Notes: generated by a model not told the origin, from the letters alone. Shown: positions 1-8,102, counted from the first letter of the stretch. The stretch: 28,710 nt of DNA from CAZPHI01 sp964586425 (GCA_964586425.1 CAZPHI010000027.1:1-28710); one strand, 5' to 3'. Translations and numbers: made by a program.

Positions 1-35
1 TTTGGGGCGCACTTTTTTATGTAGGCGATATTGTG

Positions 36-725
36 TTATTTAAAGGATATCTGACCTGATTTTTGGTCAGGTGAATCTGAATAATGCTTATATGATGGAA
101 TATAAAGTATCATATAGAATATTATGGCTACAACTACACCACTTACTATATCAAGCACCGAATGCTGTTTTAAGAATACTGTTGATATACATATAAGTAC
201 ACTTAGGCAAAGAGAAGCGGCAAGCGCAGGCTTGTTTTTTCTGAATTCTTTTGACTTTGCAAGGCATACATGAATGATTAGAGATACATATACATGAATG
301 CTTGGAAATGCGTTAGTAGGCGTATCTGATTTGTATATCATTGAGACGAAGAAAGTGAATATATTATCACGAGGCATTGTCTCGGGTCTGAGATTAAGAC
401 CATTAGGAAAAATCAGATAGAATATAAGACATGCAGTCATACCACCTGCAATTGCAATTACAAATCTTATGAATTCTCTGTCGGTAGCTTTATAATACAT
501 ATATAGACATCCGAATACTATGTACAAAAACCACATGCAGTATGGAATTATAAAATACTCACAGAAAGGAATGTAATCATCAAGACTGCAGTGAATAATT
601 GTCAATCCGGGATGATTGGCAGGAATAAGGGCTTCGACTGTAAAAAACATTATTAGATATGCAATCCAGTATAAAACCCATGCCACACGCCAGCTTTGCT
701 TGATCATATTAGTGAATTTATTCAT
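36..725 (-). CDS. PAP2-family membrane phosphatase-like protein
   Basis: Integral membrane protein of 229 residues with about six hydrophobic segments, resembling the PAP2 (type 2 phosphatidic acid phosphatase/inositolphosphotransferase) superfamily. Family motif 2 is clear (PSIH, residues 141-144). Motif 3 is recognisable with S181, H188 and D192 in the usual spacing, but the Arg that normally follows the Ser is Thr182. Motif 1 is reduced to R113-P114, and its usual Lys is not in place. Such proteins dephosphorylate lipid phosphates or transfer head groups at the membrane; the substrate here is unknown, and the missing Lys/Arg make an unusual or inactive member possible. On the minus strand ATG is preceded by GGAGGT (736-741) and a promoter at 761-789. 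It diverges from the ABC gene at 858, so the two may share regulation, but no functional link is shown. Confidence 0.75.
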   Translation of the reverse strand: MNKFTNMIKQSWRVAWVLYWIAYLIMFFTVEALIPANHPGLTIIHCSLDDYIPFCEYFIIPYCMWFLYIVFGCLYMYYKATDREFIRFVIAIAGGMTACLIFYLIFPNGLNLRPETMPRDNIFTFFVSMIYKSDTPTNAFPSIHVYVSLIIHVCLAKSKEFRKNKPALAASLCLSVLICISTVFLKQHSVLDIVSGVVVAIIFYMILYIPSYKHYSDSPDQKSGQISFK

Positions 726-760
726 TAAAAATATTACCTCCGATGTAAAACAGTATTTGG

Positions 761-789
761 ATTATAACATTTTGTTAAGATTGTTTCAA
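761..789 (-). promoter_or_regulatory. sigma-A-type promoter for the PAP2-like gene
   Basis: On the minus strand, TTGAAA (plus coordinates 784-789), a 17-bp spacer, then a perfect TATAAT (761-766). The gene starts about 36 bp further on. The promoter lies back to back with the one reading right, so the two -35 regions are about 5 bp apart. Confidence 0.7.
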
Positions 790-794
790 TTGTA

Positions 795-824
795 TTTACA
801 ACAAACCTCAATTTGTAATATAAT
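795..824 (+). promoter_or_regulatory. promoter for the ABC/Asp-box operon
   Basis: TTTACA (795-800), an 18-bp spacer and TATAAT (819-824), followed by an SD (GGAGGA, about 847-852) before the ATG at 858. It drives the rightward three-gene unit. Confidence 0.6.
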
Positions 825-857
825 ACCATAGTAAAAGTAAAAGAATGGAGGACTCTT

Positions 858-1529
858 ATGCATATTAAGAATGTTTCAAAATCCTATAAAAATAAAATAA
901 TACTAGACAGTGCTTCATATGATTTTGAAAAGAGCCACATTAATGTTTTACTTGGAGCAAAAGGAACCGGAAAAACAACATTATCAAGATGTCTGTGCAA
1001 AAGGGAAGAATTTGACAGCGGCAAGTACAGTAGCAAGCTGACAACATTATTCGTGTCCCCTAATTGCGACTACAAGACGAATCTTACCGGTAAAGAGCTG
1101 GTAAGTCTGGTTGTTAAGTCAACGGAAAGTCAAATTGGTAAAGCCAGAGAAAAAAGAATTGGAATAGAAGAACTTCTGCAGATTTCTAATCTGAATAGTG
1201 AAGTATATAAAAATATTTCACTTGATAAGATGACATATGATGATAGATTAAAGATATATGCAGTAATAGGATGCCTTAATAAATATGATTTGATAGTTAT
1301 TGATGAGTTAATGGATGAATGCTGTAGAGATACTTTGATTTCCGTGAAGACGTTGTTTGGACTTATTAAGCAGGATACAATAATTATATTTACCGGAACT
1401 GATGAAAGAAAAGCAGAATATGTTGGAGAGAAGTTTGCAGTAATAGATAATGGAAAGATATTAGTTAAGGAAAAGCAGGATATAGAGATATTTGAATCCG
1501 ACCAGGATATGGAGGATACCAATGAGTAA
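858..1529 (+). CDS. divergent ABC transporter ATP-binding protein
   Basis: ATPase subunit of a probable ABC transporter, 223 residues, cytoplasmic. Walker A is GAKGTGKT (residues 33-40) and Walker B is LIVIDE (about 145-150). The rest is eroded: the LSGGQ signature is absent (the equivalent stretch reads LDKMTYDDR), and the switch His after Walker B is not seen where IIIFTGTDE occurs. ATP binding is likely; a normal sandwich-dimer hydrolysis cycle is less sure. The ATG follows a GGAGGA site. The stop overlaps the next start by 8 bp, indicating translational coupling with the membrane protein at 1522, which is probably its partner. The transported substrate cannot be told. Confidence 0.75.
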   Translation: MHIKNVSKSYKNKIILDSASYDFEKSHINVLLGAKGTGKTTLSRCLCKREEFDSGKYSSKLTTLFVSPNCDYKTNLTGKELVSLVVKSTESQIGKAREKRIGIEELLQISNLNSEVYKNISLDKMTYDDRLKIYAVIGCLNKYDLIVIDELMDECCRDTLISVKTLFGLIKQDTIIIFTGTDERKAEYVGEKFAVIDNGKILVKEKQDIEIFESDQDMEDTNE

Positions 1530-2325
1530 AAAGAAAAGTAGTTTTAATATTGATATTAAATCATACAAAGACACCGCTGCATTGATATTCAACAGACTTC
1601 AGATATTCGTGTTTGAACATATATGGCGTGGAAGTAACAGGATATGTGCTATGCCGGGCATAAAATCAATAAAAGGAAAGAATAAAACAATAGCGGGCAC
1701 AACTATATATTCAGTATTATTGATGCTTGGATTTCTAGTTAAGAATATCCTGTTTATTGGAGCATTTACATATCTGCCAATACAGTTGTTGATAAAGCTT
1801 AATCATATTATAAGCTTTGAACAAAAAAATCTATATGTATTTTGCCTTTTTGTAATATGCGGAATCTGTGGTTCATTAGTTAATACGAAAATGCTTGAGC
1901 GCAATTCAAACATAGTAATGTATAGAGAACTGTTTGACATTAGCGCAAAAGAGTATAGATTAATGGTAATGTATGGTAGAATGCTAGAACAGCTTGTATT
2001 CTATACAATTGCATTATTGATATTAGGTGAATCATTTGCGAAAGCTGTATTAGTTGTTATTGTTATTGTGTTACTTAGACCAGTAGGAGAGGTGCTTCTC
2101 CTATATTCAAGAGATAAATCCATTGCACTATATGGAATGAGAGCAGGAATTCAAGGGGTTATAATAGCATTTTCTATTCTTGCTGCATATGCTTTACCAT
2201 ACGCATTTCGAGAAGTAAGACATATGTACATATATATATGTTCGTGGTGGAATATTCTGATTTGTGTAGTTATATCAATTATCAGTCAGTACTGTCTGAT
2301 TAAAAGTGATATGATAAAAGAATGA
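1522..2325 (+). CDS. multi-pass membrane protein, probable ABC partner
   Basis: Protein of 267 residues, starting at the ATG at 1522 because GGAGGA (1511-1516) lies 5 bp upstream; an in-frame start 30 bp earlier has no such site. About six hydrophobic segments are visible, starting near residue 60 and running to the C terminus, with a basic N-terminal cytoplasmic stretch. I recognise no named permease family. Overlap with the ABC ATPase gene suggests it is the membrane subunit of that transporter. The Asp-box protein at 2384 follows after 58 bp and may be an extracytoplasmic component of the same unit; this is inference from gene order only. Confidence 0.6.
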   Translation: MSKKKSSFNIDIKSYKDTAALIFNRLQIFVFEHIWRGSNRICAMPGIKSIKGKNKTIAGTTIYSVLLMLGFLVKNILFIGAFTYLPIQLLIKLNHIISFEQKNLYVFCLFVICGICGSLVNTKMLERNSNIVMYRELFDISAKEYRLMVMYGRMLEQLVFYTIALLILGESFAKAVLVVIVIVLLRPVGEVLLLYSRDKSIALYGMRAGIQGVIIAFSILAAYALPYAFREVRHMYIYICSWWNILICVVISIISQYCLIKSDMIKE

Positions 2326-2383
2326 TTTGATGTATTATTAGTATATAGTGATAGAACAAAAGACTGAAAAGGAGGTATACATA

Positions 2384-3775
2384 TTGATAAATAAAAATAT
2401 TAATTTCAGAAAGATATTATTTCCAGCGATAAGTATCTTACTTCTGTTAATAATAATCTTTATGTTTTGGTATTCACAGTTTTATAAACATATGCAGAAT
2501 CAACTCAAATTTCAGTCTCAGTATACTTTTGGGATAAGTATTAATTCCAAAGGCGAAGTCGTTGATAAGGAAGAAAAACAGACGAATGAAGTTATACAGA
2601 CTTCTATAGTTGATAGTATACCGGTTGAAGTGATTGCAGAGGATTGGATCAAAGAGTATCTTGAACAGTATACAAGAATGTTTGTGGCTAAGAATATGGC
2701 TGTCAGCAGTATTAAGATTGATAATATAGAGGTACTAAGTGATAAAGACAAGATTGTCCTAATAAGTTTTTCAGTAAAGCCTAGGAATGAGGCTAGTGAG
2801 TATTTTGATGGATGGTATGGAATTAGGTCGGATGGCAGATTGATATGTGAATGGGTAGTTGATTTCTTCTGTGAGGACCAGTATGATGGAACAATGTGGG
2901 TTTCAACAAAATCAGTAGAGCTTCCAGAAGGCTCTAATATGTCAAAGTATTATACAGCTAATGGTGGTTCACAGGATAGTGAGGATGCCAATAAGGTATC
3001 AGAATGCGATTATCAGATCCTTAACCAGAATCTTGATGTTACATATAATGGTGGTACAGACTGGATTACAGTGCCAGTTGATTATGATAAATTCACACTT
3101 GGAAAAACACTAAAGAATGGTTTAAATAAAGGCAGCTATTGTATAAGTAAGACTAAGACAGCATTCATATATGGTGGTGGAGCATCATCTACTAGTATAG
3201 TTCCGTTAACAATTATATATTCTGATGATGCGGGCAATAGTTGGACTACGGCAGAAGTTGACACATTCACAGGTATTAATTATTATTATGTGAATTATTT
3301 TGATAAAAAGAATGGCTGTATATTCATAACATATGAGAATAGTAGTGGTGGTGAGAGTTCATGTCTGCTAACAACCAGTGATGGAGGCGAAAACTGGCAG
3401 CGTGTTAATTCCGGTCCGCTAGATAAAAAGGTTAATGGTTATATAATGATTAACCAGAATATTGGATTTGTGTCTTATGTATATTCAAAAGACATAATTT
3501 CAAACCTATATATGACAAAAGATGGTGGAAAAACTTATAATGCAGTTGAAGTACCGGATGGTGATTTTGCTACAACGAGCAAATACCAGTGGTCAGAGAT
3601 ATTCGTAGACAAAGGAGTTCCTACTTTTGATTCAGGTGTATTGAATGTTATCATTAAGCAAAGCAGTGATAAGTTATACAAGAGCGGCACTGTTGCGGCT
3701 AGATATGTCTCAAAAGATTTGGGAGAAACCTGGGAGTTTTCGGCAGAAATAGCGAATGCTAATGGTGTTGAATAA
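2384..3775 (+). CDS. membrane-anchored Asp-box (BNR) repeat protein
   Basis: Protein of 463 residues with an N-terminal signal anchor (hydrophobic run IFPAISILLLLIIIFMFW after a short basic stretch) and a large extracytoplasmic part. Its C-terminal half has four Asp-box motifs (S/T-x-D-x-G-x-T/N-W type): SDDAGNSW near residue 280, TSDGGENW near 331, TKDGGKTY near 377 and SKDLGETW near 443. This pattern is typical of beta-propeller proteins such as sialidases and Ycf48-like factors. No sialidase catalytic set is apparent, so a binding or assembly role is more likely than hydrolysis. Start: TTG at 2384, chosen because AAGGAGGT (2369-2376) lies 7 bp upstream; a GTG at 2348 has no site. It is the last gene of the unit with the ABC ATPase and membrane protein, and a hairpin follows. 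Confidence 0.75.
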   Translation: MINKNINFRKILFPAISILLLLIIIFMFWYSQFYKHMQNQLKFQSQYTFGISINSKGEVVDKEEKQTNEVIQTSIVDSIPVEVIAEDWIKEYLEQYTRMFVAKNMAVSSIKIDNIEVLSDKDKIVLISFSVKPRNEASEYFDGWYGIRSDGRLICEWVVDFFCEDQYDGTMWVSTKSVELPEGSNMSKYYTANGGSQDSEDANKVSECDYQILNQNLDVTYNGGTDWITVPVDYDKFTLGKTLKNGLNKGSYCISKTKTAFIYGGGASSTSIVPLTIIYSDDAGNSWTTAEVDTFTGINYYYVNYFDKKNGCIFITYENSSGGESSCLLTTSDGGENWQRVNSGPLDKKVNGYIMINQNIGFVSYVYSKDIISNLYMTKDGGKTYNAVEVPDGDFATTSKYQWSEIFVDKGVPTFDSGVLNVIIKQSSDKLYKSGTVAARYVSKDLGETWEFSAEIANANGVE

Positions 3776-3786
3776 AATAAAAAGGA

Positions 3787-3825
3787 TGTTGTAAGCCACA
3801 ATGTAGCGTGGTTTACAGCATTTAT
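3787..3825 (+). terminator. terminator-like hairpin after the ABC/Asp-box unit
   Basis: Arms 3787-3799 and 3808-3820 pair over 13 bp with two G-U pairs and an 8-nt loop. The following T-run is short (TTTATAAT), so it may be a weak terminator. Confidence 0.6.
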
Positions 3826-3869
3826 AATAGGAAAAATTGTGTAAATTAATAAAAAAATTAAAAAAACTG

Positions 3870-3899
3870 TTGACAAAGTGTACAAAATCGTTTTATAAT
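3870..3899 (+). promoter_or_regulatory. near-consensus promoter for the tRNA-Val/tRNA-Met unit
   Basis: Perfect TTGACA (3870-3875), an 18-bp spacer and perfect TATAAT (3894-3899). Transcription would start near 3906, about 28 bp before the first tRNA. Such strength is expected for stable RNA genes. Confidence 0.85.
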
Positions 3900-3933
3900 A
3901 GCAGAGCAAGTTCACGAAAGAACTTACCATTAT

Positions 3934-4006
3934 GGGATCATAGCTCAGCTGGGAGAGCATCTGCCTTACAAGCAGAGGGTCATAGGTTCGAGCCCTATTG
4001 GTCCCA
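3934..4006 (+). tRNA. tRNA-Val (anticodon UAC)
   Basis: Full cloverleaf. Acceptor arm GGGATCA pairs with TGGTCCC (3999-4005) with one G-U pair and discriminator A at 4006. Anticodon stem TCTGC/GCAGA encloses loop CTTACAA, so the anticodon is TAC (3967-3969), reading Val codons. T arm ATAGG/CCTAT with loop TTCGAGC. No CCA is encoded. First gene of a two-tRNA transcript. Confidence 0.95.
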
Positions 4007-4021
4007 TATATTTACTAATAT

Positions 4022-4095
4022 GGCGAGATAGCTCAGTTGGCTAGAGCACCTGGTTCATACCCAGGGTGTCGGGGGTTCGAATCCCTTTCTCGCTA
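4022..4095 (+). tRNA. tRNA-Met (anticodon CAU), elongator type
   Basis: Acceptor GGCGAGA (4022-4028) pairs with TCTCGCT (4088-4094) with a G-U end pair, as is common for Firmicutes elongator tRNA-Met; discriminator A at 4095, no CCA. Anticodon stem CCTGG/CCAGG, loop TTCATAC, anticodon CAT at 4056-4058. The anticodon stem lacks the three G-C pairs of initiators. A tRNA-Ile2 (CAU read after lysidine modification) cannot be fully excluded from sequence. Confidence 0.88.
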
Positions 4096-4105
4096 CTACG
4101 AAAAT

Positions 4106-4145
4106 ATAAGCACTTTGGACGTTGTCTGGAGTGCTTATTTTATTC
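4106..4145 (+). terminator. terminator of the tRNA-Val/tRNA-Met unit
   Basis: Perfect 9-bp arms ATAAGCACT (4106-4114) and AGTGCTTAT (4130-4138) with a 15-nt loop that can pair further, followed by TTTATT. Confidence 0.75.
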
Positions 4146-4185
4146 TATACAGAAATAATTATAGTCAGGAATAGGAGAGGTGAAT

Positions 4186-4743
4186 ATGAGAGTTGGAATG
4201 GGATATGATGTTCATAAATTAGTAGAAGGAAGAAAACTCATTATGGGTGGTGTAGACATTCCATATGAGAAGGGTCTTCTTGGACATTCGGATGCAGATG
4301 TTATATTGCATGCAATAATGGATGCATTGTTGGGTGCGGCAGCACTTGGAGATATAGGAAAGCATTTTCCAGACAGTGATGACAGATATAAAGGAATATC
4401 AAGCATTGAATTATTGAAGCATGTTGGAAAGATGCTAGATGACAATAATTTTGTGATTAATAATATTGACGGAACAATAATTGCACAGCGTCCTAAGATG
4501 CGACCATATATAGATACGATGCGTGCCAATGTTGCGAATGCTCTCGGCATCAGTGACAGCCAGGTCAACATTAAGGCTACCACGGAAGAAGGACTGGGAT
4601 TCACAGGAAGTGGAGAAGGAATATCGGCTAATGCAATTTGCTCAATTACAGATATAACGGACAGTTTATATGAGAGGTCAGTAGATGTGACAGAAGGTAA
4701 TGAAAGCAGATGTAATGGATGTGCAGGATGTAAAAAGAATTAA
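4186..4743 (+). CDS. ispF: 2-C-methyl-D-erythritol 2,4-cyclodiphosphate synthase
   Basis: IspF converts CDP-methylerythritol 2-phosphate to the cyclodiphosphate, releasing CMP, in the MEP isoprenoid pathway (cytosolic homotrimer). Metal ligands are in place: D8 and H10 in GYDVH, H42 in ILHAIMDA; GHSDAD and the C-terminal TTEEGLGFTGSGEGISA block are typical. Start: ATG at 4186 after AGGAGAGG (4173-4180); an in-frame GTG two codons upstream lies inside that site. The protein has 185 residues against the usual 155-160: a tail of about 27 residues ends in CNGCAGCKKN, three Cys spaced C-x2-C-x2-C (176, 179, 182). First gene of the ispF-cysS-mrnC-rlmB-sigH block; in bacilli ispF usually sits with ispD and gltX, which are not here. 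Confidence 0.95.
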   Translation: MRVGMGYDVHKLVEGRKLIMGGVDIPYEKGLLGHSDADVILHAIMDALLGAAALGDIGKHFPDSDDRYKGISSIELLKHVGKMLDDNNFVINNIDGTIIAQRPKMRPYIDTMRANVANALGISDSQVNIKATTEEGLGFTGSGEGISANAICSITDITDSLYERSVDVTEGNESRCNGCAGCKKN

Positions 4744-4786
4744 AAGCATTTTTAAATAATTAATGAATAGATGAAAGGTGTATATT

Positions 4787-6196
4787 ATGAAGATTTATAA
4801 TACGTTGACAAAGAAAAAAGAAGAATTCGTACCATTAGAGCCTGGTAAGGTAACGATGTATGTATGTGGTCCAACAGTCTACAATCTTATTCATATTGGT
4901 AATGCCAGACCAATGATTTGTTTTGATACAGCGAGAAGATACATGGAGTATAAGGGATACGAAGTTAATTATGTATCAAATTTTACTGATGTAGATGATA
5001 AGATTATCAAAAAGGCTATGGAGGAAGGCGTGGATTCTTCGGTTATATCTAAGCGATATATAGAGGAGTGCAAGAAGGATATGTCAGGTATGAATATTAT
5101 GCCTGCCACAAAGCATCCATTAGCTACAGAAGAGATTGATGGAATGATTAATATGATTCAGACGCTGATTGATAAGGGTTATGCTTATTGCGTCAATGGA
5201 ACTGTATATTATAGAACAAGAAAGTTTGTTGGTTATGGAAAGCTGTCTAAGAAGAATCTGGATGATCTTCAGGCTGGACATAGAGAGATTAAGGTAGCTG
5301 GAGAAGATGAGAAGGAAGATCCAATGGATTTTGTATTGTGGAAGCCTAAGAAAGATGGTGAGCCATATTGGGAATCACCATGGAGTCAGGGTCGTCCGGG
5401 ATGGCATATTGAATGTTCTGTTATGTCAAAGAAGTATCTTGGTGATGAGATAGATATTCATGCAGGCGGAGAAGATCTTATATTCCCACATCATGAGAAT
5501 GAGATAGCCCAGAGTGAAGCAGCTAATGGCAAGCAGTTCGCAAAGTACTGGATGCATAATGCATTTCTTAATATTGATAATAAGAAGATGTCGAAGTCAC
5601 TTGGTAATTTCTTTACAGTTAGAGATATTGCTGAGCATTACGATCTTCAGGTTCTAAGATTTTTTATGCTGAGTGCACATTACAGAAGTCCAATTAACTT
5701 CAGTAAAGATTTGATGCAGGCTGCAAAGACAGGACTTGATAGAATTATTACTTGTGTGTCTAATATTAATTATCTTCTTGATGGCAAGACTGCTTCAGGT
5801 TCAATGACAGAGGAAGAGAAGAATAATATAGAAGAGACAAAACAGTTCTTTACTAATTTTGAGAATGCAATGGATGATGACTTTAATACAGCGGATGCAA
5901 TATCAGCAATATTTGATCTTGTAAAATATGCTAACTCAAATTCATCAGCTGATAATACATCAGAATATCTTACAGCATTGAAGAATGAAATTATTAAGCT
6001 TTCAGATATATTAGGCCTTGTTGTTGAGGTTAAAGAAGAGATGCTTGATGAAGAAATCGATGATCTTATTGCGCAGAGACAGCAGGCAAGAAAAGACAGA
6101 GATTTTGCTAAAGCTGATGAGATTAGAGATTTACTTTTAGGTAAAGGAATTATCCTTGAGGATACCAGAGAAGGTGTGAGATGGAAGAGAAGCTAG
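4787..6196 (+). CDS. cysS: cysteinyl-tRNA synthetase
   Basis: Charges tRNA-Cys with cysteine in the cytosol. Class I synthetase, 469 residues, normal length. HIGN (HIGH motif) at residues 36-39, KMSKS at 267-271, zinc ligands likely at C27, in WHIECSVM, and in GGEDLIFPHHENE. The C-terminal helical domain is complete (ends REGVRWKRS). Start ATG at 4787 with an AAAGG site; a GTG nine bases earlier overlaps that site. It lies 43 bp after ispF and overlaps mrnC by 16 bp. No T-box leader is present between ispF and cysS, so it is probably transcribed through from upstream. Confidence 0.97.
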   Translation: MKIYNTLTKKKEEFVPLEPGKVTMYVCGPTVYNLIHIGNARPMICFDTARRYMEYKGYEVNYVSNFTDVDDKIIKKAMEEGVDSSVISKRYIEECKKDMSGMNIMPATKHPLATEEIDGMINMIQTLIDKGYAYCVNGTVYYRTRKFVGYGKLSKKNLDDLQAGHREIKVAGEDEKEDPMDFVLWKPKKDGEPYWESPWSQGRPGWHIECSVMSKKYLGDEIDIHAGGEDLIFPHHENEIAQSEAANGKQFAKYWMHNAFLNIDNKKMSKSLGNFFTVRDIAEHYDLQVLRFFMLSAHYRSPINFSKDLMQAAKTGLDRIITCVSNINYLLDGKTASGSMTEEEKNNIEETKQFFTNFENAMDDDFNTADAISAIFDLVKYANSNSSADNTSEYLTALKNEIIKLSDILGLVVEVKEEMLDEEIDDLIAQRQQARKDRDFAKADEIRDLLLGKGIILEDTREGVRWKRS

Positions 6197-6639
6197 ATTT
6201 TGTACAATGTATCAAATCGGAATTGAATCTGACAAAGTTAGATCCTAATGGATTTTCATCATTAAACCTTGCATATATAGGTGATGATGTGTATGACCTC
6301 ATTATAAGAACTTATCTTTTGAATCAGGGTAATACACAAGTTAATAAAATCAATAAGAGAGCGAATTCCCTTGTTAAGGCATCAGCACAATCAGCAATTA
6401 TAGGTGTTATAATGGAACTGCTTGATGAAGAGGAATTAGCTGTATATAAGCGTGGCCGCAATGCCAAATCGGCTACAGCAGCGAAGAATGCTTCTATTAA
6501 TGATTACAGAAGAGCAACTGGATTTGAAGCTCTGATGGGTTACCTTTATCTGAAAGGGAACTACGGAAGACTTAATGAGCTGGTAAGAATAGGTCTTGAG
6601 GGAATTGGAGAGATTCGTTCAAAGAAGATAGAAGAATAA
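6181..6639 (+). CDS. mrnC: Mini-ribonuclease III
   Basis: RNase III-like endonuclease lacking the double-stranded RNA-binding domain; in Bacillus Mini-III matures 23S rRNA ends. The 152-residue length fits. The catalytic signature is seen as LAYIGDDVYDLIIR (residues 30-43), with the acidic residues of the RNase III site, and YKRGRNAKS near 88-96 is characteristic. The ATG at 6181 lies inside the cysS 3' end (16-bp overlap), a conserved arrangement in Firmicutes that implies translational coupling. The neighbour rlmB also acts on 23S rRNA. Confidence 0.93.
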   Translation: MEEKLDFVQCIKSELNLTKLDPNGFSSLNLAYIGDDVYDLIIRTYLLNQGNTQVNKINKRANSLVKASAQSAIIGVIMELLDEEELAVYKRGRNAKSATAAKNASINDYRRATGFEALMGYLYLKGNYGRLNELVRIGLEGIGEIRSKKIEE

Positions 6640-6677
6640 TATAGTTATATAGGGAGTATCCCTGGATTGGAGCCATA

Positions 6678-7418
6678 ATGAGATATGAAGAATTTACAAT
6701 AGAGGGTCGTAATGCAGTGTTAGAAGCATTTCGCTCTGGAAAAACGATAGATAAACTGTTTGTGCTTGATGGCTGCCAGGATGGCCCAGTAAAGACAATA
6801 ACTAGAGAAGCGAGAAAGTATGATACAATAATCAATTATGTTACAAAGGAAAGACTTGACAGTATATCATCAACAGGAAAACATCAGGGCGTTATTGCAT
6901 ATGCAGCAGCTTATGAATATGCAGAAGTAGAAGATATATTGGCAGCAGCACGTGAAAAAAATGAACCACCTTTTGTGTTCATTCTTGATGGAATTGAAGA
7001 TCCACATAATCTTGGTGCTATCATTAGAACGGCTAATCTGTGCGGTGCACATGGTGTGATTATTCCTAAAAGACGTGCGGTTGGCCTTACTGCAACAGTA
7101 GCTAAGACATCAGCAGGTGCGTTGAACTACACACCAGTTGCCAAGGTTACTAATATTACCAAGACTATTGAAGAACTTAAAGAGCAGGGAATGTGGTTCG
7201 TTTGTGCCGATATGGGTGGTACAACAATGTATGATTTGAATCTTACAGGCCCAATTGGTCTTGTGATTGGCAATGAGGGTGAAGGAGTAAGTCGCCTTGT
7301 CAAAGAAAGTTGTGATTTTATCGCATCAATTCCAATGAAGGGTGATATTGATTCGTTAAATGCTTCAGTAGCAACAGGCGTTCTTGCATATGAGATAGTA
7401 AGACAGAGGTTGAAATAA
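6678..7418 (+). CDS. rlmB: 23S rRNA 2'-O-ribose methyltransferase (SpoU/TrmH family)
   Basis: SAM-dependent SPOUT methyltransferase, likely modifying G2251 of 23S rRNA as RlmB does. Its 246 residues comprise an N-terminal substrate-binding domain (about 1-80) and a knotted catalytic domain with motif 1 NLGAIIRTA (111-119), motif 2 IGNEGEGVS (197-205) and motif 3 SLNAS (226-230). Start ATG at 6678 with GGAG 5 bp upstream. It follows mrnC by 38 bp and precedes sigH by 54 bp. In bacilli a yacP/rae1 gene usually lies between rlmB and sigH; it is absent here. The exact target nucleotide is inferred from gene order and family. Confidence 0.9.
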   Translation: MRYEEFTIEGRNAVLEAFRSGKTIDKLFVLDGCQDGPVKTITREARKYDTIINYVTKERLDSISSTGKHQGVIAYAAAYEYAEVEDILAAAREKNEPPFVFILDGIEDPHNLGAIIRTANLCGAHGVIIPKRRAVGLTATVAKTSAGALNYTPVAKVTNITKTIEELKEQGMWFVCADMGGTTMYDLNLTGPIGLVIGNEGEGVSRLVKESCDFIASIPMKGDIDSLNASVATGVLAYEIVRQRLK

Positions 7419-7472
7419 ATTATACGCTATAATTATTAGTGGATTGTCATTGGCATAGACAAGGGAGTAAGC

Positions 7473-8102
7473 ATGAAAGATTATAAAGATTGTACAGACG
7501 AGGAATTGATTCAGTTATATAAAGATGGTGATAATTTTGCTGTTGATTTCATATTTGCAAAGTACAAGAATATTGTAATCAGGAAGGCTAAGGCAATGTT
7601 CCTTGTTGGTGGAGATAATGACGACTTGATTCAAGAAGGCATGATAGGAATGTATAAAGCTATCAGAGATTTTGATTCAACTAAGGAGGCTTCTTTTGTA
7701 ACATTTGCCAGTATGTGCATCAATAGACAGATGCTTAGTGCGGTTACAGCCTCTTCAAGAAAAAAACATTCACCACTGAATTCATATGTATCACTAGATG
7801 CTCCAGTCGCAGGTAATGGCGGTAATACTAATGATAATGACAATGAAGGAACAAGCCTTAAAGATATTCTGTCAAGACCATCAGATCTTAATCCAGAGGA
7901 ATTGTATTTTGATCAGGAGAATGCTGATTATATTGAAGAAAAGTTGACAACAATCCTAAGTAAATACGAACAGAAGGTATTGGAATTATATATGCAAAGC
8001 CATAATTATGTATTAGTGGCAGCGCAGCTTGGTAAGACACCAAAGTCGATTGATAATGCACTGCAGCGCATTAGAAACAAGGCTGCAGTTATTAAGAAGT
8101 AA
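7473..8102 (+). CDS. sigH: RNA polymerase sigma factor SigH (Spo0H type)
   Basis: Sigma-70 family factor, 209 residues, closely resembling stationary-phase/early sporulation SigH. Region 2 is clear, with the core-binding segment DLIQEGMIGMYKAI (51-64) and the following FVTFASMCINRQM; the KKHSPLNSYVSLD linker is characteristic of SigH. Region 4 is at the C terminus with KTPKSIDNALQRIRNKA. Compared with Bacillus SigH the linker after LNSYVSLDAP carries a Gly/Asn/Asp-rich run (GNGGNTNDNDNEG). Start ATG at 7473 follows AAGGGAG. It is the last gene of the ispF-cysS-mrnC-rlmB block. Where other Firmicutes continue with rpmG-secE-nusG, this window has a tRNA-Thr gene instead. Confidence 0.9.
   Translation: MKDYKDCTDEELIQLYKDGDNFAVDFIFAKYKNIVIRKAKAMFLVGGDNDDLIQEGMIGMYKAIRDFDSTKEASFVTFASMCINRQMLSAVTASSRKKHSPLNSYVSLDAPVAGNGGNTNDNDNEGTSLKDILSRPSDLNPEELYFDQENADYIEEKLTTILSKYEQKVLELYMQSHNYVLVAAQLGKTPKSIDNALQRIRNKAAVIKK

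Noticed and set aside
1..35. GGGGCGCACTTTTTT at the left edge as a terminator end
   Set aside because: Its 5' arm would be outside the window, so pairing cannot be checked.
52..71. Hairpin CTGACC/GGTCAG near the window start
   Set aside because: It lies inside the 3' coding end of the PAP2-like gene, is only 6 bp and has no T-run in either direction.
616..831. Short plus-strand frame opposite the PAP2-like gene start
   Set aside because: It runs antisense through coding and divergent promoter sequence and has no SD.
4744..4786. T-box or other leader regulation of cysS
   Set aside because: The gap to ispF is only 43 bp and contains no T-box core or terminator.
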